64,000 nt of DNA from Sphingobacterium faecale (GTDB lineage Bacteria > Bacteroidota > Bacteroidia > Sphingobacteriales > Sphingobacteriaceae): positions 62,001 to 126,000 of the forward strand of contig NZ_JAERTY010000012.1 in NCBI RefSeq assembly GCF_016746095.1, read 5' to 3'. The position numbers and the translations under genes are program-made. The stretch's first letter is position 1, and every line of letters starts with the position of its first letter. Shown one piece after another: positions 17,134-26,353 of this stretch. The notes beneath the pieces were generated by a model. The model was not told the origin of the DNA, did no database searches, and worked only from the letters and a program-made list of their open reading frames with translations.

Positions 17134-17435
17134 CGGTGTCAACAGGGACATGGTCATACTGATTTCTACCTATCAGACCTTTAGGACAACGTGTTAAAAT
17201 AATACGACCACGGCGAACTTTATTTGGTTGTTTTAAAATTTAGTATTATTTTAGTTGTTAAATAAATATTAAGTAATCAAATTAAACCTTTTTTAATCAG
17301 TTTTTTTGTGTGGCTTTTAGTGTTTTGAAAATTCATATAAACTTAACATAAGCCTTGATTTAAAAGGATAACTTTGTGTTTTTACTAATTTCTGACTACT
17401 GGGGCGGTCCACTCGACAGAAAATTAGCGAAAAAT
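17134..17435. other. Intergenic gap, 302 bp, with promoter of locus A
   Basis: AT-rich. The only clear signal is TAACTTTG (17369-17376), a perfect TAnnTTTG -7 box about 60 bp before the start of the first lipoprotein gene of locus A. No T-run terminator with a good stem was found for the response regulator transcript. Confidence 0.45.
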
Positions 17436-18446
17436 ATGAAATCAGTTATTTTAAAGAAAACCGACATAAAGCATGTGCGTTTTGTGCCATGGTGTGTGTG
17501 TATAGGCTTGGTATATACGCTTTCAGCCTGTGATAAGGACCATGAAAAGGGATACCTTGTCGACAGTATCAAAGCTTCAGAAACGGAGAGTTTTGAAGAA
17601 AATGTGGGACAGCTTATCTGGAAGGCTGAGGGCGGTAAGGATACGCTCTATGTAGCGAGTAATTCCGCTTTAACAGTTTCGTTCGAAACAAACGAAATTA
17701 ACAGTTGGGTGGAGGTAGACAAGATAGAAGCCATCCCGGGAACAAACAAGTCTCGCGTTATTTTGAACGTGGAGCCTATGGAAAAAAGTTATAAAAAGCG
17801 TGTAGGTGTGCTGAATCTCAATAATGGAGAGGCGTTTTCAGGCGTGTTTATTCGTCTGAATCAGGGCTATAATACGCGTATAGAAGAAAATTTTTCATGG
17901 CTTAAATACGGAACGGGGTCGCCTCTGGATTTGACTAAGGCTACGGCGATGACACAATGGACAGCGGCGCAGAAGCAAGTCGGTTGGATAAGCTCAAATA
18001 CGGCATCTGCTCTCGGAATGAACGGGTATATGTTATTGGGGACTGCAGATAAAGGAGGTAATCTATCCTCATCTATATTTCCTGGGTTAGAAAAAGATAG
18101 TTTGTTACTGCTCACTTTTGATGCTGTAGCGTATGTCTCTAAAACGGGACTCAAAGATGATAACAAGCTGACCGTGAAATTGGTCGGAGCGGAGTTTGAA
18201 GACGGTCAGACGAGCAAAGTACTCACACTGAATTATTATGACTATCAATCTGCGCTACTTTTAAATAGTATGTGGGAGGGCGGTAGGTTTGAATTCAGGG
18301 TCAAAAAGCCGAGTCTAAACCCAACTGCATCAACAATACAGTTGCAGTTTATGACTGGCGACCAACAGGAAAAAGCAGCTAATAGGCTGTTTATAGATAA
18401 TATAAACCTATATATAACAGAACAGTTTACACCGGTTAAAAAATGA
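17436..18446 (+). CDS. BACON-like surface lipoprotein at head of locus A
   Basis: 336 aa from the ATG at 17436 (the frame extends further upstream to a codon overlapping the -7 box). Signal peptide with lipobox LSAC. Residues ~45-130 look like a BACON domain: alternating strands with VGVLNLNNGEAFSGVFIRLNQG. The C-terminal ~190 residues resemble a jelly-roll binding domain ending RLFIDNINLYI. BACON domains are found on Bacteroidetes surface proteins, where they serve as spacers or binding modules. It precedes the sigma/FecR/SusC/SusD genes, and similar BACON lipoproteins occur at the other end of the locus, so it is probably a surface binding subunit or a separately expressed sentinel protein. 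Confidence 0.65.
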   Translation: MKSVILKKTDIKHVRFVPWCVCIGLVYTLSACDKDHEKGYLVDSIKASETESFEENVGQLIWKAEGGKDTLYVASNSALTVSFETNEINSWVEVDKIEAIPGTNKSRVILNVEPMEKSYKKRVGVLNLNNGEAFSGVFIRLNQGYNTRIEENFSWLKYGTGSPLDLTKATAMTQWTAAQKQVGWISSNTASALGMNGYMLLGTADKGGNLSSSIFPGLEKDSLLLLTFDAVAYVSKTGLKDDNKLTVKLVGAEFEDGQTSKVLTLNYYDYQSALLLNSMWEGGRFEFRVKKPSLNPTASTIQLQFMTGDQQEKAANRLFIDNINLYITEQFTPVKK

Positions 18447-18537
18447 TGACAAAATAATTTGTTAATCTTTAAATAACCTGAAGGATATACAGATTCACTT
18501 AGTTTGCACAACCAAATAGGTCATCTGGTATTACACA

Positions 18538-19104
18538 ATGAAAGTAATGAACGGTATTTTAGAAGATGTGGAATTTGAGCGGTTTATCTCGGGGGATGCT
18601 AAGGCCTTTCAAAAAGCTTTTGATTTCTATTTCCCGATTATCTTCCGTTACGCGCTGAGTAAAGGCACGGAAAAAGAGGATGCGGAGGATATTAGCCAGG
18701 AAGCATTTACATTGTTGTTTTTACATCGGGATAAGATTCGTACGCCTAAAGATCTGTATCCCTATTTGTACATCATTACTAAGCGTTTGTGTATATCCTT
18801 CTTTAGAAAAAAAATAAGCGGAGCCAAAACCGTCAAAGAAGCGTGTTCCGAATGGTCTGCTATATCTCTGCATCTGGAGCAGAAAATAGACTTTGGAGAA
18901 CTGAATACTATTCTCCAGCAGATTATTGCCACGCTGCCTCCACAACAACAAGAGATTTATCGCCGGTTTAGACTGGAGGATGAACCACAGCGGGAGATTG
19001 CCGAAAGTATGGGGATTTCGCGCCATACCGTGAAGAACCATCTACAGGTTGCCACAAAATTAGTACGTCTAAAACTACAGAAGATGTATCTTTTTCTCTT
19101 TTAA
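18538..19104 (+). CDS. ECF RNA polymerase sigma factor (locus A)
   Basis: 188 aa (starting at 18538, or at the ATG 18547). Sigma region 2 includes RYALSKGTEKEDAEDISQEAFTLL-type core binding and -10 recognition helices; region 4 has LPPQQQEIYRRF and the HTH IAESMGISRHTVKNHLQVA. This is the SigFec-like type that pairs with FecR in Bacteroidetes nutrient loci. The anti-sigma gene follows after 88 bp. It probably activates the SusC operon once substrate binding is signalled through the STN domain of SusC. Confidence 0.92.
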   Translation: MKVMNGILEDVEFERFISGDAKAFQKAFDFYFPIIFRYALSKGTEKEDAEDISQEAFTLLFLHRDKIRTPKDLYPYLYIITKRLCISFFRKKISGAKTVKEACSEWSAISLHLEQKIDFGELNTILQQIIATLPPQQQEIYRRFRLEDEPQREIAESMGISRHTVKNHLQVATKLVRLKLQKMYLFLF

Positions 19105-19192
19105 CCCTACTTTATACTTTTTTTAAAAAAAAATCATCCGTCACTAGTACATTTCTGTCTGACTCTCGTTTATAGATTTAAATTGAAAACAG

Positions 19193-20386
19193 TTGGACAA
19201 GAAAGAACTATATATATTGGTCAGGCGCTATCGAAAGGGGACTATTGATGCGGACAGTCTGGCACGGTTAAATCTATTCCTGGAAACGGAGGAAGGTCGG
19301 CGTTTGCTGGAGGAAACATGGGATGACGAACTTGAACCAGCGTATTATATCGGAGATGATCTGGTACGATCACGTGTGTTTCAAAAAATTGCTAACGATT
19401 CACGTATTATTCCGGAATTGACTACGGGTCGATCGGCTATTAGAACAAAATGGTACAGAATTTCTGCGGCGGCTGCTTTGTTATTGATAGGAGCGGTGTG
19501 CGCGGTATGGTGGTATAGTAACGAAGAGACGGCGAAAAACCGTCTGGCTATGCAGGAGACGGAGACGATCATGCCAGGAAGTAATAGGGCAAGGATTCAG
19601 TTTGAAGATGGTAGTTTTATTGAGTTGGATGAGATTATGTCCGATACTGTCCTAGCAGATAGGGGGCTGCGTATTTTTAAAAGAGCTGATGGTAGCATCA
19701 GTTATGCATATGACGATAATAAAGCTGTACAGCGGGAATTGTATAATACGATCGTAACACCCCGGGGCGGAGAGTATAGCCTTACCTTGCCCGACGGGTC
19801 GAAAGTATGGTTGAATGCAGCGACTAAGCTCAGGTATCCTTTGCAGTTTGAAGATGATAATAGAACGATAGAACTAGATGGGGAGGCTTATTTCGAGATC
19901 GTCAAACAGAAAAATGAGAACCATGCTGTGCCTTTTTATGTGGTGAGCGGTAATCAGAAAGTTGAAGTTTTAGGAACACAGTTTAATGTGAATACGTATG
20001 GTGCCATGTATAAGACCACCTTGGTCGAAGGAAGCGTAGCCATGCATTATAAAGGTCTTTCAGGAAATCACACGCTAAAACCTTCTCAACAGGCCGTTTT
20101 TTCGGTGCAGACGGGTACTAGTACAGTACAATATGTAGATCCTTCGTACAGTATTGCCTGGCGCTCAGGAAAGTTTGCCTTCGATAATGTGTCGATTTAT
20201 GAAGTGATGGAAGAAATTGCCCGATGGTATGATATAGAAGTCAGTTTTGACGGGGATATGTCGACTGTTAGATACTCAGGGAGTATATCAAGATTTGAAA
20301 AATTTGAACAATTGTTACAATTAATAGAGTGGACCGACCTAGTAACATTTAAAGTAGATGGAAGGAGGATTACCGTCATGAAATAA
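19193..20386 (+). CDS. FecR-type anti-sigma factor (locus A)
   Basis: 397 aa with a TTG start (19193, MDKKELYILVRRYRKG); no nearby ATG fits. The cytoplasmic N-terminal ~85 residues bind sigma, a TM helix lies at ~89-108 (ISAAAALLLIGAVCAVWWYS), and the periplasmic FecR domain contains IVTPRGGEYSLTLPDGSKVW. The C-terminal DUF4974-type domain is FDNVSIYEVMEEIARWYD. It relays the signal from the SusC STN domain to the sigma factor encoded just upstream. Type and partner are certain from order. Confidence 0.92.
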   Translation: MDKKELYILVRRYRKGTIDADSLARLNLFLETEEGRRLLEETWDDELEPAYYIGDDLVRSRVFQKIANDSRIIPELTTGRSAIRTKWYRISAAAALLLIGAVCAVWWYSNEETAKNRLAMQETETIMPGSNRARIQFEDGSFIELDEIMSDTVLADRGLRIFKRADGSISYAYDDNKAVQRELYNTIVTPRGGEYSLTLPDGSKVWLNAATKLRYPLQFEDDNRTIELDGEAYFEIVKQKNENHAVPFYVVSGNQKVEVLGTQFNVNTYGAMYKTTLVEGSVAMHYKGLSGNHTLKPSQQAVFSVQTGTSTVQYVDPSYSIAWRSGKFAFDNVSIYEVMEEIARWYDIEVSFDGDMSTVRYSGSISRFEKFEQLLQLIEWTDLVTFKVDGRRITVMK

Positions 20387-20401
20387 TGCTACTTAGCCCT
20401 A

Positions 20402-20448
20402 GCATAAAAAAGCAGGAACGTTGGAGCCGTCCCTGCCGGATGTTATGC
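20402..20448 (+). terminator. Stem-loop between fecR and susC (locus A)
   Basis: Inner arms GCAGGAACG (20412-20420) and CGTCCCTGC (20428-20436) pair with one mismatch around TTGGAGC; outer arms GCATAA (20402-20407) and TTATGC (20443-20448) extend it. It isolates the regulatory genes from susC, which must then use its own sigma-dependent promoter. No T-run follows, so attenuation or RNA stabilisation is also possible. Confidence 0.5.
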
Positions 20449-20505
20449 CAATAGGCAATTTTTGGATTGAAACGTAATGTATTATTTATCTCAACCTATT
20501 AACAA

Positions 20506-23500
20506 ATGTATGAAAAAAAAAGGTTAGGGGCGGGCTATGCCTTTAACTTACCCAAACTGAAAATTCCATTGTATATGAAATTGACGTGGATTATTATTTT
20601 AGTAGCCTCCATGCACGTTAGTGCGACTACCTTTGGGCAAAAGATTACGCTTAAAGGGAAGAATGTTCGATTGGCCACTCTATTAAAGGACTTTGAAAAA
20701 CGCAGCGGTTATACGATATTCTATGCACAGGATATACTCCCTAATAGTGCCATATCTCATGTAGAGCTGGTAGATATGGAGGCTTTAGATGCCCTAAGAC
20801 AGTTATTGAGACCTTATGAATTGGATTTTAAGCGCAAGGATCGTAGTATAGTATTGTTACCTAAACAGGAACAACAGCAGAAGAGCCCGGTCGTGGTCGG
20901 GGGAGCTGAACAGCAACAGGTACTGAAAGGTATTACGCGCATGACGACGGGCGCTGTGCTGGCTAATGTGACAGTACGCGAAAAGTCATCTGGAAAAATG
21001 ACACGCACCGATGAGTCAGGCGCTTTTACAATAGAGGTAACGCTGCCTACCGTATTGGAGTTTTCTCTTTTGGGATTTGATAGAAAGGAGATCAATGTGC
21101 ATAGTGCAGCAGAGTTAAAAGTCGTGATGGAAGAGAAGATCACGGATATGGAAGAGGCTGTTGTTATCGGTTATGGTCAGGTCAAGAAAAAAGATCTGAC
21201 GGGATCTGTCGTCAATATCAAAATGGAGGATGTAAAGGATGCTCCTGTACTTTCGGTCGACCTGGCGCTACAAGGACGTGTGCCAGGTGCGGAATTTACG
21301 GCAACGACCGGTGAACCTGGAGCAACGACCTCGATACGTATACGGGGTACCCGCTCGATCACAGCAAGCAATGAACCATTAATCGTGGTGGATGGTGTAA
21401 TGGATGCAGTCAGCAGCTTGACGGATATCAATACTTCCGATATCGAGTCTATTTCTGTCTTGAAGGATGCTTCCGCCACAGCAATATATGGTACGAGGGG
21501 AAGTAACGGGGTGATTATAGTGACCACCAAGCAAGGTAAGTCTGGCAAGGACAATATTACATTGCGGAGTACAGCTGGTTTGTCCCAGCTGCCCAGAAAA
21601 CTGGATATCATGAATGCCGCGCAATATGCGCAGTACCGTAATGATTTTGCTTTGTTTACATCTGCCGATCCGTACGGAGATATTACCATCAATTCGCCTA
21701 TGTCGGCATATCCCTATCCAGATCCCCATTCTTTGGGAAAAGGTACCGATTGGGTCGACGAGATCACACGGATTGCACCGTATCATACACACAACTTATC
21801 GTTGTCCGGTGGCCGGAATAAAAGCAGTTACTATGCATCGATAGCGTATGACAATACACAGGGAATTATTCAGGAAAGTGGTCTGGGACGATTTACGGGG
21901 CGTCTGAATCTTGACTACCAGTTGTTCCCATGGATGAAAATAGGGTTGAAATACAGTTATACCAAACGGGACGAAAATAAAAATCTAGTAACCATAGGCG
22001 GTACTAACTGGTGGAGCGGTGCTATTTATTTAAATCCGATGATCAAGGTGTATGATAACTTTAACGACCTCTGGTATTCGGGACAGAAATTTAACTCGCC
22101 ACGTTCTATTCTCGATGCGGATGTGATTAATAATATCAAGCATGACGGAATCACCAATACGGGATATGTAGAAATAGAACCTATAAAAAATCTGAAATTA
22201 AACTCACAGTTGACGTATTATTCGTATGCACGGCACACCTTTCAATATGAACCAGGTAGCTTGCCTGCGAAAGCAGATAATGAAGGAGGAACGGCCTACA
22301 GGGGGGAGTATACGCAAAGTAACTTGATGAGTCAGACCACATTGAATTACTTGAAGAAATGGGATGATATACACCATTTGGATTTTACAGTAGGTTTCGT
22401 GGGGCAGAAAATATCGGATGATAATCTTACCCTACGCGGTGAAGGATATCAATCGGATGCCATTCTCTGGAATAATATGAATGCCATACCGGATAAAGAA
22501 AACTATGTGGGGGGATCCGGTAATACGACCAAAACGTCGATGTCCTATCTGGCACGTGCCAATTATAACTATAAAAGCAAGTATTACCTGACGGTTACGG
22601 GACGTAGAGACGGCGCTTCAAACTTTGCGAAAAACGAAAAGTGGGCGTTTTTCCCTTCGGCAGCATTGAAATGGACGGTGAGCAATGAAGAATTTTTGAA
22701 AGACTCCAGATGGCTCAATGATCTTTCGGTGCGAGCGAGTGCGGGCCGTACCGGAAATGACGGTATATCGTCCTATAGGTCATTAGCGGCGCTTTCCTCT
22801 TCGACCAGTGGTTATCTTTTTAACGGCTCGCAACCTGTTGCATTCTATCCTTCACGTTTGGCCTCCGAGGAATTGTCGTGGGAAAAAACAGATATGTATA
22901 ATATCGCTACCGATATCGCGCTATTCAATAGTAGGGTAAATATGACTTTTGAGGCTTATCTATCGTATACCAAGGATCTCTTGCTCGATGTACAGACACC
23001 TAGACAAACGGGATATGCTACGCGGTTTGCAAATATCGGGAAAACCTCCAATAGAGGACTTGAATTTAGTGTGGAGACACGCAATATACAAAAAGATAGA
23101 TTCTCCTGGTCCAGTACGTTTTCTATCTCGCATAATAAGCAGAGGGTCGATGATATCGGTCATTACGGGTATGTAAGTGCTTATTCGGCAGCGGGTAATA
23201 ACAGTTATATGATGTATGGTTACGTTAAAGATTACCCTTTGAATGCTTTATGGGGATTCCAATATGCTGGAACGTGGAAGTCACAGGAAGAAATAGATCG
23301 TAATAAAGTTACTAGAGCTTATGTATCCGCTTCGGCGCAGCAGTATAGGCTCGGATCCGCACGTTATATCGATTCGAATCATGACGGTGTATTCAATGAG
23401 AATGATCTTATTTACCTAGGGAATGCAGACCCTCTTGTACATGGAGGTTTCCAGAATAACTTTAGGTACGATAAATGGACACTCGGGGTATTTTTAAATT

Positions 23501-23922
23501 ATTCCCTGGGCGGTAAAATATATAATATCTCGGAACAATGGATGGGTAATGGAAGCAACTTTGCGAATCAATACGCCTATATGCTGGATGCCTGGCATCC
23601 TATCCGTAATCCTAACTCGGATCTGCCAAGAGCAGGATCAGTGGATAATATAGCATCAAGTAGGATGGTGTATGATGCTAGTTTTTTGAGACTTAAGAGT
23701 GTTTCAGTCGGATATACATGGGATTTGGGCAAACTGACCAATAACAAATTAAGAGATGTACAGTTTGGACTTGCTGGCGAAAATCTATTCGTGTGGAAGA
23801 AGTATAATGGGTTCGATCCGGATGTGTCATCCTCCAGCAGTACATCGACTTTAAGAAGGGTCGATATCGGAGCTTATCCCAAACCTAGAACCGTTGTGGG
23901 CAGTATTCAAATAAGGTATTAA
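20506..23922 (+). CDS. SusC-family TonB-dependent receptor with STN domain (locus A)
   Basis: 1138 aa. A 40-residue N-terminus with a hydrophobic export segment (LTWIIILVASMHVSATTFGQ), an STN signalling domain ~48-115, a carboxypeptidase-regulatory-like domain ~135-210, the Bacteroidetes SusC signature near VIGYGQVKKKDLTGSV, the plug with IRIRGTRSI and IESISVLKDASATAIYGTR, then the barrel to the terminal SIQIRY. It forms an outer-membrane importer with the SusD lipoprotein encoded 17 bp downstream. The STN domain indicates substrate-dependent signalling to FecR. Substrate is not shown by the protein itself; the adjacent EEP enzymes suggest a phosphoester-containing polymer. Confidence 0.93.
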   Translation: MYEKKRLGAGYAFNLPKLKIPLYMKLTWIIILVASMHVSATTFGQKITLKGKNVRLATLLKDFEKRSGYTIFYAQDILPNSAISHVELVDMEALDALRQLLRPYELDFKRKDRSIVLLPKQEQQQKSPVVVGGAEQQQVLKGITRMTTGAVLANVTVREKSSGKMTRTDESGAFTIEVTLPTVLEFSLLGFDRKEINVHSAAELKVVMEEKITDMEEAVVIGYGQVKKKDLTGSVVNIKMEDVKDAPVLSVDLALQGRVPGAEFTATTGEPGATTSIRIRGTRSITASNEPLIVVDGVMDAVSSLTDINTSDIESISVLKDASATAIYGTRGSNGVIIVTTKQGKSGKDNITLRSTAGLSQLPRKLDIMNAAQYAQYRNDFALFTSADPYGDITINSPMSAYPYPDPHSLGKGTDWVDEITRIAPYHTHNLSLSGGRNKSSYYASIAYDNTQGIIQESGLGRFTGRLNLDYQLFPWMKIGLKYSYTKRDENKNLVTIGGTNWWSGAIYLNPMIKVYDNFNDLWYSGQKFNSPRSILDADVINNIKHDGITNTGYVEIEPIKNLKLNSQLTYYSYARHTFQYEPGSLPAKADNEGGTAYRGEYTQSNLMSQTTLNYLKKWDDIHHLDFTVGFVGQKISDDNLTLRGEGYQSDAILWNNMNAIPDKENYVGGSGNTTKTSMSYLARANYNYKSKYYLTVTGRRDGASNFAKNEKWAFFPSAALKWTVSNEEFLKDSRWLNDLSVRASAGRTGNDGISSYRSLAALSSSTSGYLFNGSQPVAFYPSRLASEELSWEKTDMYNIATDIALFNSRVNMTFEAYLSYTKDLLLDVQTPRQTGYATRFANIGKTSNRGLEFSVETRNIQKDRFSWSSTFSISHNKQRVDDIGHYGYVSAYSAAGNNSYMMYGYVKDYPLNALWGFQYAGTWKSQEEIDRNKVTRAYVSASAQQYRLGSARYIDSNHDGVFNENDLIYLGNADPLVHGGFQNNFRYDKWTLGVFLNYSLGGKIYNISEQWMGNGSNFANQYAYMLDAWHPIRNPNSDLPRAGSVDNIASSRMVYDASFLRLKSVSVGYTWDLGKLTNNKLRDVQFGLAGENLFVWKKYNGFDPDVSSSSSTSTLRRVDIGAYPKPRTVVGSIQIRY

Positions 23923-23939
23923 ATCAAAAAAGTTTATAC

Positions 23940-25418
23940 ATGAAACGTCTATTTATATTTTTTATTAGCAGCTTACTCTGGACGGGGTGTTCTATAGACG
24001 AGGAACCCACGTCTTTTGTTAATACGGATAATTATTACTTAACAGAGGCACAGTGTATCTCGGGTCTCAATTCTACTTATATTCCGCTAAAGACTATTTA
24101 TACATATACTTACTTGATCGCAACAGAGGGGGTGACAGACCTGATGTATATTGCATCGGGTACGCTCGATGCACAATTGGATATATCGCCTGCGTTGCCT
24201 CGTTTCGGACAGAACATGTGGAATCTAGGTTACCAAGGTGTTATGTACTCTAATTCGATTATAGAAGGAATTAAACGCTCTCCGCTACCCGAAGAGACTA
24301 AAAATAGGCTTTTGGCCGAGGGGATGGTTATGCGTGCCTATTACTATTGGTTTTTGACATCGACGTTTGGTGATGTGCCATTTTATACCGAAGATGTAGC
24401 TAATGCCGAAGTATTGGATCGGATTTCTAAAATGGGCAGAATGCCTGCGATAGCCACGCGCGATTATCTGATCGCCGAGCTACAGGAGTATGTGCCCTAT
24501 CTAGCGCAGATACGGACCAATGATGTACCAGGAAATCGCTCGGGTGCTGCTATGGGCTGGATGCTGATCGGAAAGCTTGCCCAATGGAATAAAAAGTGGG
24601 ATGTCGCAAAAGATGCGATGGACAGACTAGAGGCTATATACGGCGATTTCAACAAATATCCATTGGCGGATATTGCATTGAAAAATAAGAATATACCAGA
24701 GTCTATTTTTGAAATCCAATATACCTATTCGGAAACAGGTTTGCAGGTAACGACAAATTCGGGTGCGATCTGTATGCCCACGCGCAGTACCGGAGCCATC
24801 TATGACGGTGTAGAGATTCCTGAGCTAGGTACAAATGCGACAACGTGGTCTCCGCTTCGTCCGAATAACTTCTTCTTTCAGAGTGTAATGCGCAGAGGTG
24901 GTGAGGATCTGAGAACTAATCTTAATATGGCTTGGGAATATAAAGGGGTAGCATTTAAAAGTACGGCTACACGACCTTGGCCGGGACCTAAATTCTGGAC
25001 ATATAATATGTACAATGTTGCCGACGGAAATAATCAACGGGTATTCCGCTATGCGGATGCCTTATTGATGCAGGCAGAGAATTATATGGAACTGAGAGAT
25101 CAGACTACGGCGATTAAATATTTAAATATGGTGCGTAACAGAGCAGGATTGCCGGTATATGAATTTAAGAACTGGGATTTACTACGAGAAGAGATTCAAA
25201 AGGAACGCGGAAGAGAGCTGTTGGGTGAATATCAACGAAAGTATGATCTGGTACGTTGGGGCATCTGGTATCAGGCGACGTATGACTATACCGATTATGC
25301 TGCCTTGAAGAATAATATGCTGCCTTGCCATGAGTATTATCCTATACCGGATATCGAAGTCGTGAAATCAGGCAATAATTTGGATAATAAAGCTTATGAA
25401 TTTTATGGAAAAGGTTAA
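23940..25418 (+). CDS. SusD/RagB-family surface lipoprotein (locus A)
   Basis: 492 aa. Lipoprotein signal with lipobox WTGC (Cys 17). Residues after that carry the SusD N-terminal part, TPR helices (MVMRAYYYWFLTSTFGDVPF) and the C-terminal RagB/SusD signature with YADALLMQAENY and IQKERGRELLGEYQRKYDLVRWG. It caps the SusC barrel and binds substrate at the cell surface. The gene overlaps the start of the next gene by 14-23 bp, indicating translational coupling. Confidence 0.93.
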   Translation: MKRLFIFFISSLLWTGCSIDEEPTSFVNTDNYYLTEAQCISGLNSTYIPLKTIYTYTYLIATEGVTDLMYIASGTLDAQLDISPALPRFGQNMWNLGYQGVMYSNSIIEGIKRSPLPEETKNRLLAEGMVMRAYYYWFLTSTFGDVPFYTEDVANAEVLDRISKMGRMPAIATRDYLIAELQEYVPYLAQIRTNDVPGNRSGAAMGWMLIGKLAQWNKKWDVAKDAMDRLEAIYGDFNKYPLADIALKNKNIPESIFEIQYTYSETGLQVTTNSGAICMPTRSTGAIYDGVEIPELGTNATTWSPLRPNNFFFQSVMRRGGEDLRTNLNMAWEYKGVAFKSTATRPWPGPKFWTYNMYNVADGNNQRVFRYADALLMQAENYMELRDQTTAIKYLNMVRNRAGLPVYEFKNWDLLREEIQKERGRELLGEYQRKYDLVRWGIWYQATYDYTDYAALKNNMLPCHEYYPIPDIEVVKSGNNLDNKAYEFYGKG

Positions 25419-26328
25419 TACATATATAAAAATAAAGAGTGTTGGACATACTTCTTTTTGGGGAGCCTTAGTTGTCGCAATAGCTATGCTATCGATAGTG
25501 TCCTGTAAAGAAAAAGAGGTGTCAGAGCCGATTATAGAAGTGCCAGAACCAACGGAGCCTGTTTTACCGGACACGCTCAAGATTATTAGTTATAATATTC
25601 TGGAAGGCATGAAAAATGATAAGGCAAACAATTACAATAAGTTTGTTGAATGGATCAAATTACAGGCACCGGATGTCTTGGCATTGCAGGAGGTTAATGG
25701 TTTTAATCAGCGGGAGCTGGAAAAGCTAGCCAAACGCTATGGACACAATTATGTGATTACGAACCTGAAATCTACCGATAATTACCCCGTAGCCTTGACA
25801 TCTAAATATCCAATAGAGTCTAGACGCAGAATTACGCTGCATGTATCTCATGGGGCTATCTTTGCACGGCTTAAGAATACGGATTTGAATATTGTGGTTA
25901 CTCACTTTTGGCCGCAGGCTTATTGGAAGACAGTGGGGGACAATCTGGGAAATGATTATCGCTTGCAAGAGGCGAATGTCGTATTGGATAGTACTATCCG
26001 CAAATTTACACAAGAGAAGGATTGGGTGTTTATGGGCGATTTTAATTCGGTATCACGTCGTGATTACGACCCTGCTGTTACAACCAATAATTATTGGGCT
26101 ATAGACGAGATTATGGGAGCAGGATATGTCGATGCTATCCATTATTTACATGGGAATAAGGAAGATGGCAGTGCTAAGTACGATTTTCAATATCCAGGGC
26201 GTCGCATCGACTTTATATTTGGAACAGAGTCTGTCCTGAAGAGAGGAACGAAGGCCATGCCGATTTATGATGAATTTACGAAGGTGTATTCTGATCACCC
26301 TCCAATGATGTTCCATTTGTTACTTTAG
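25396..26328 (+). CDS. Exported endonuclease/exonuclease/phosphatase (EEP) family protein
   Basis: 310 aa, or 307 from the ATG at 25405; both starts lie inside the 3' end of susD. A lipoprotein signal ends LSIVSCKEK and an acidic/proline linker (EVPEPTEPVLP) follows. The EEP fold has all metal-site motifs: LKIISYNILEG (Asn), DVLALQEV (Glu), VVTHFW (His), FMGDFNSV (Asp, Asn), RRIDFIFG (Asp) and SDHPPMMF (Asp-His). Such enzymes cleave phosphodiester or phosphomonoester bonds in DNA, inositol phosphates or sphingomyelin. As a surface-anchored product of a SusCD operon it is likely to trim a phosphorylated polymer for uptake. Substrate uncertain. Confidence 0.88.
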   Translation: MNFMEKVNTYIKIKSVGHTSFWGALVVAIAMLSIVSCKEKEVSEPIIEVPEPTEPVLPDTLKIISYNILEGMKNDKANNYNKFVEWIKLQAPDVLALQEVNGFNQRELEKLAKRYGHNYVITNLKSTDNYPVALTSKYPIESRRRITLHVSHGAIFARLKNTDLNIVVTHFWPQAYWKTVGDNLGNDYRLQEANVVLDSTIRKFTQEKDWVFMGDFNSVSRRDYDPAVTTNNYWAIDEIMGAGYVDAIHYLHGNKEDGSAKYDFQYPGRRIDFIFGTESVLKRGTKAMPIYDEFTKVYSDHPPMMFHLLL

Positions 26329-26353
26329 TATTTAACGCTCGAATAATACAAAA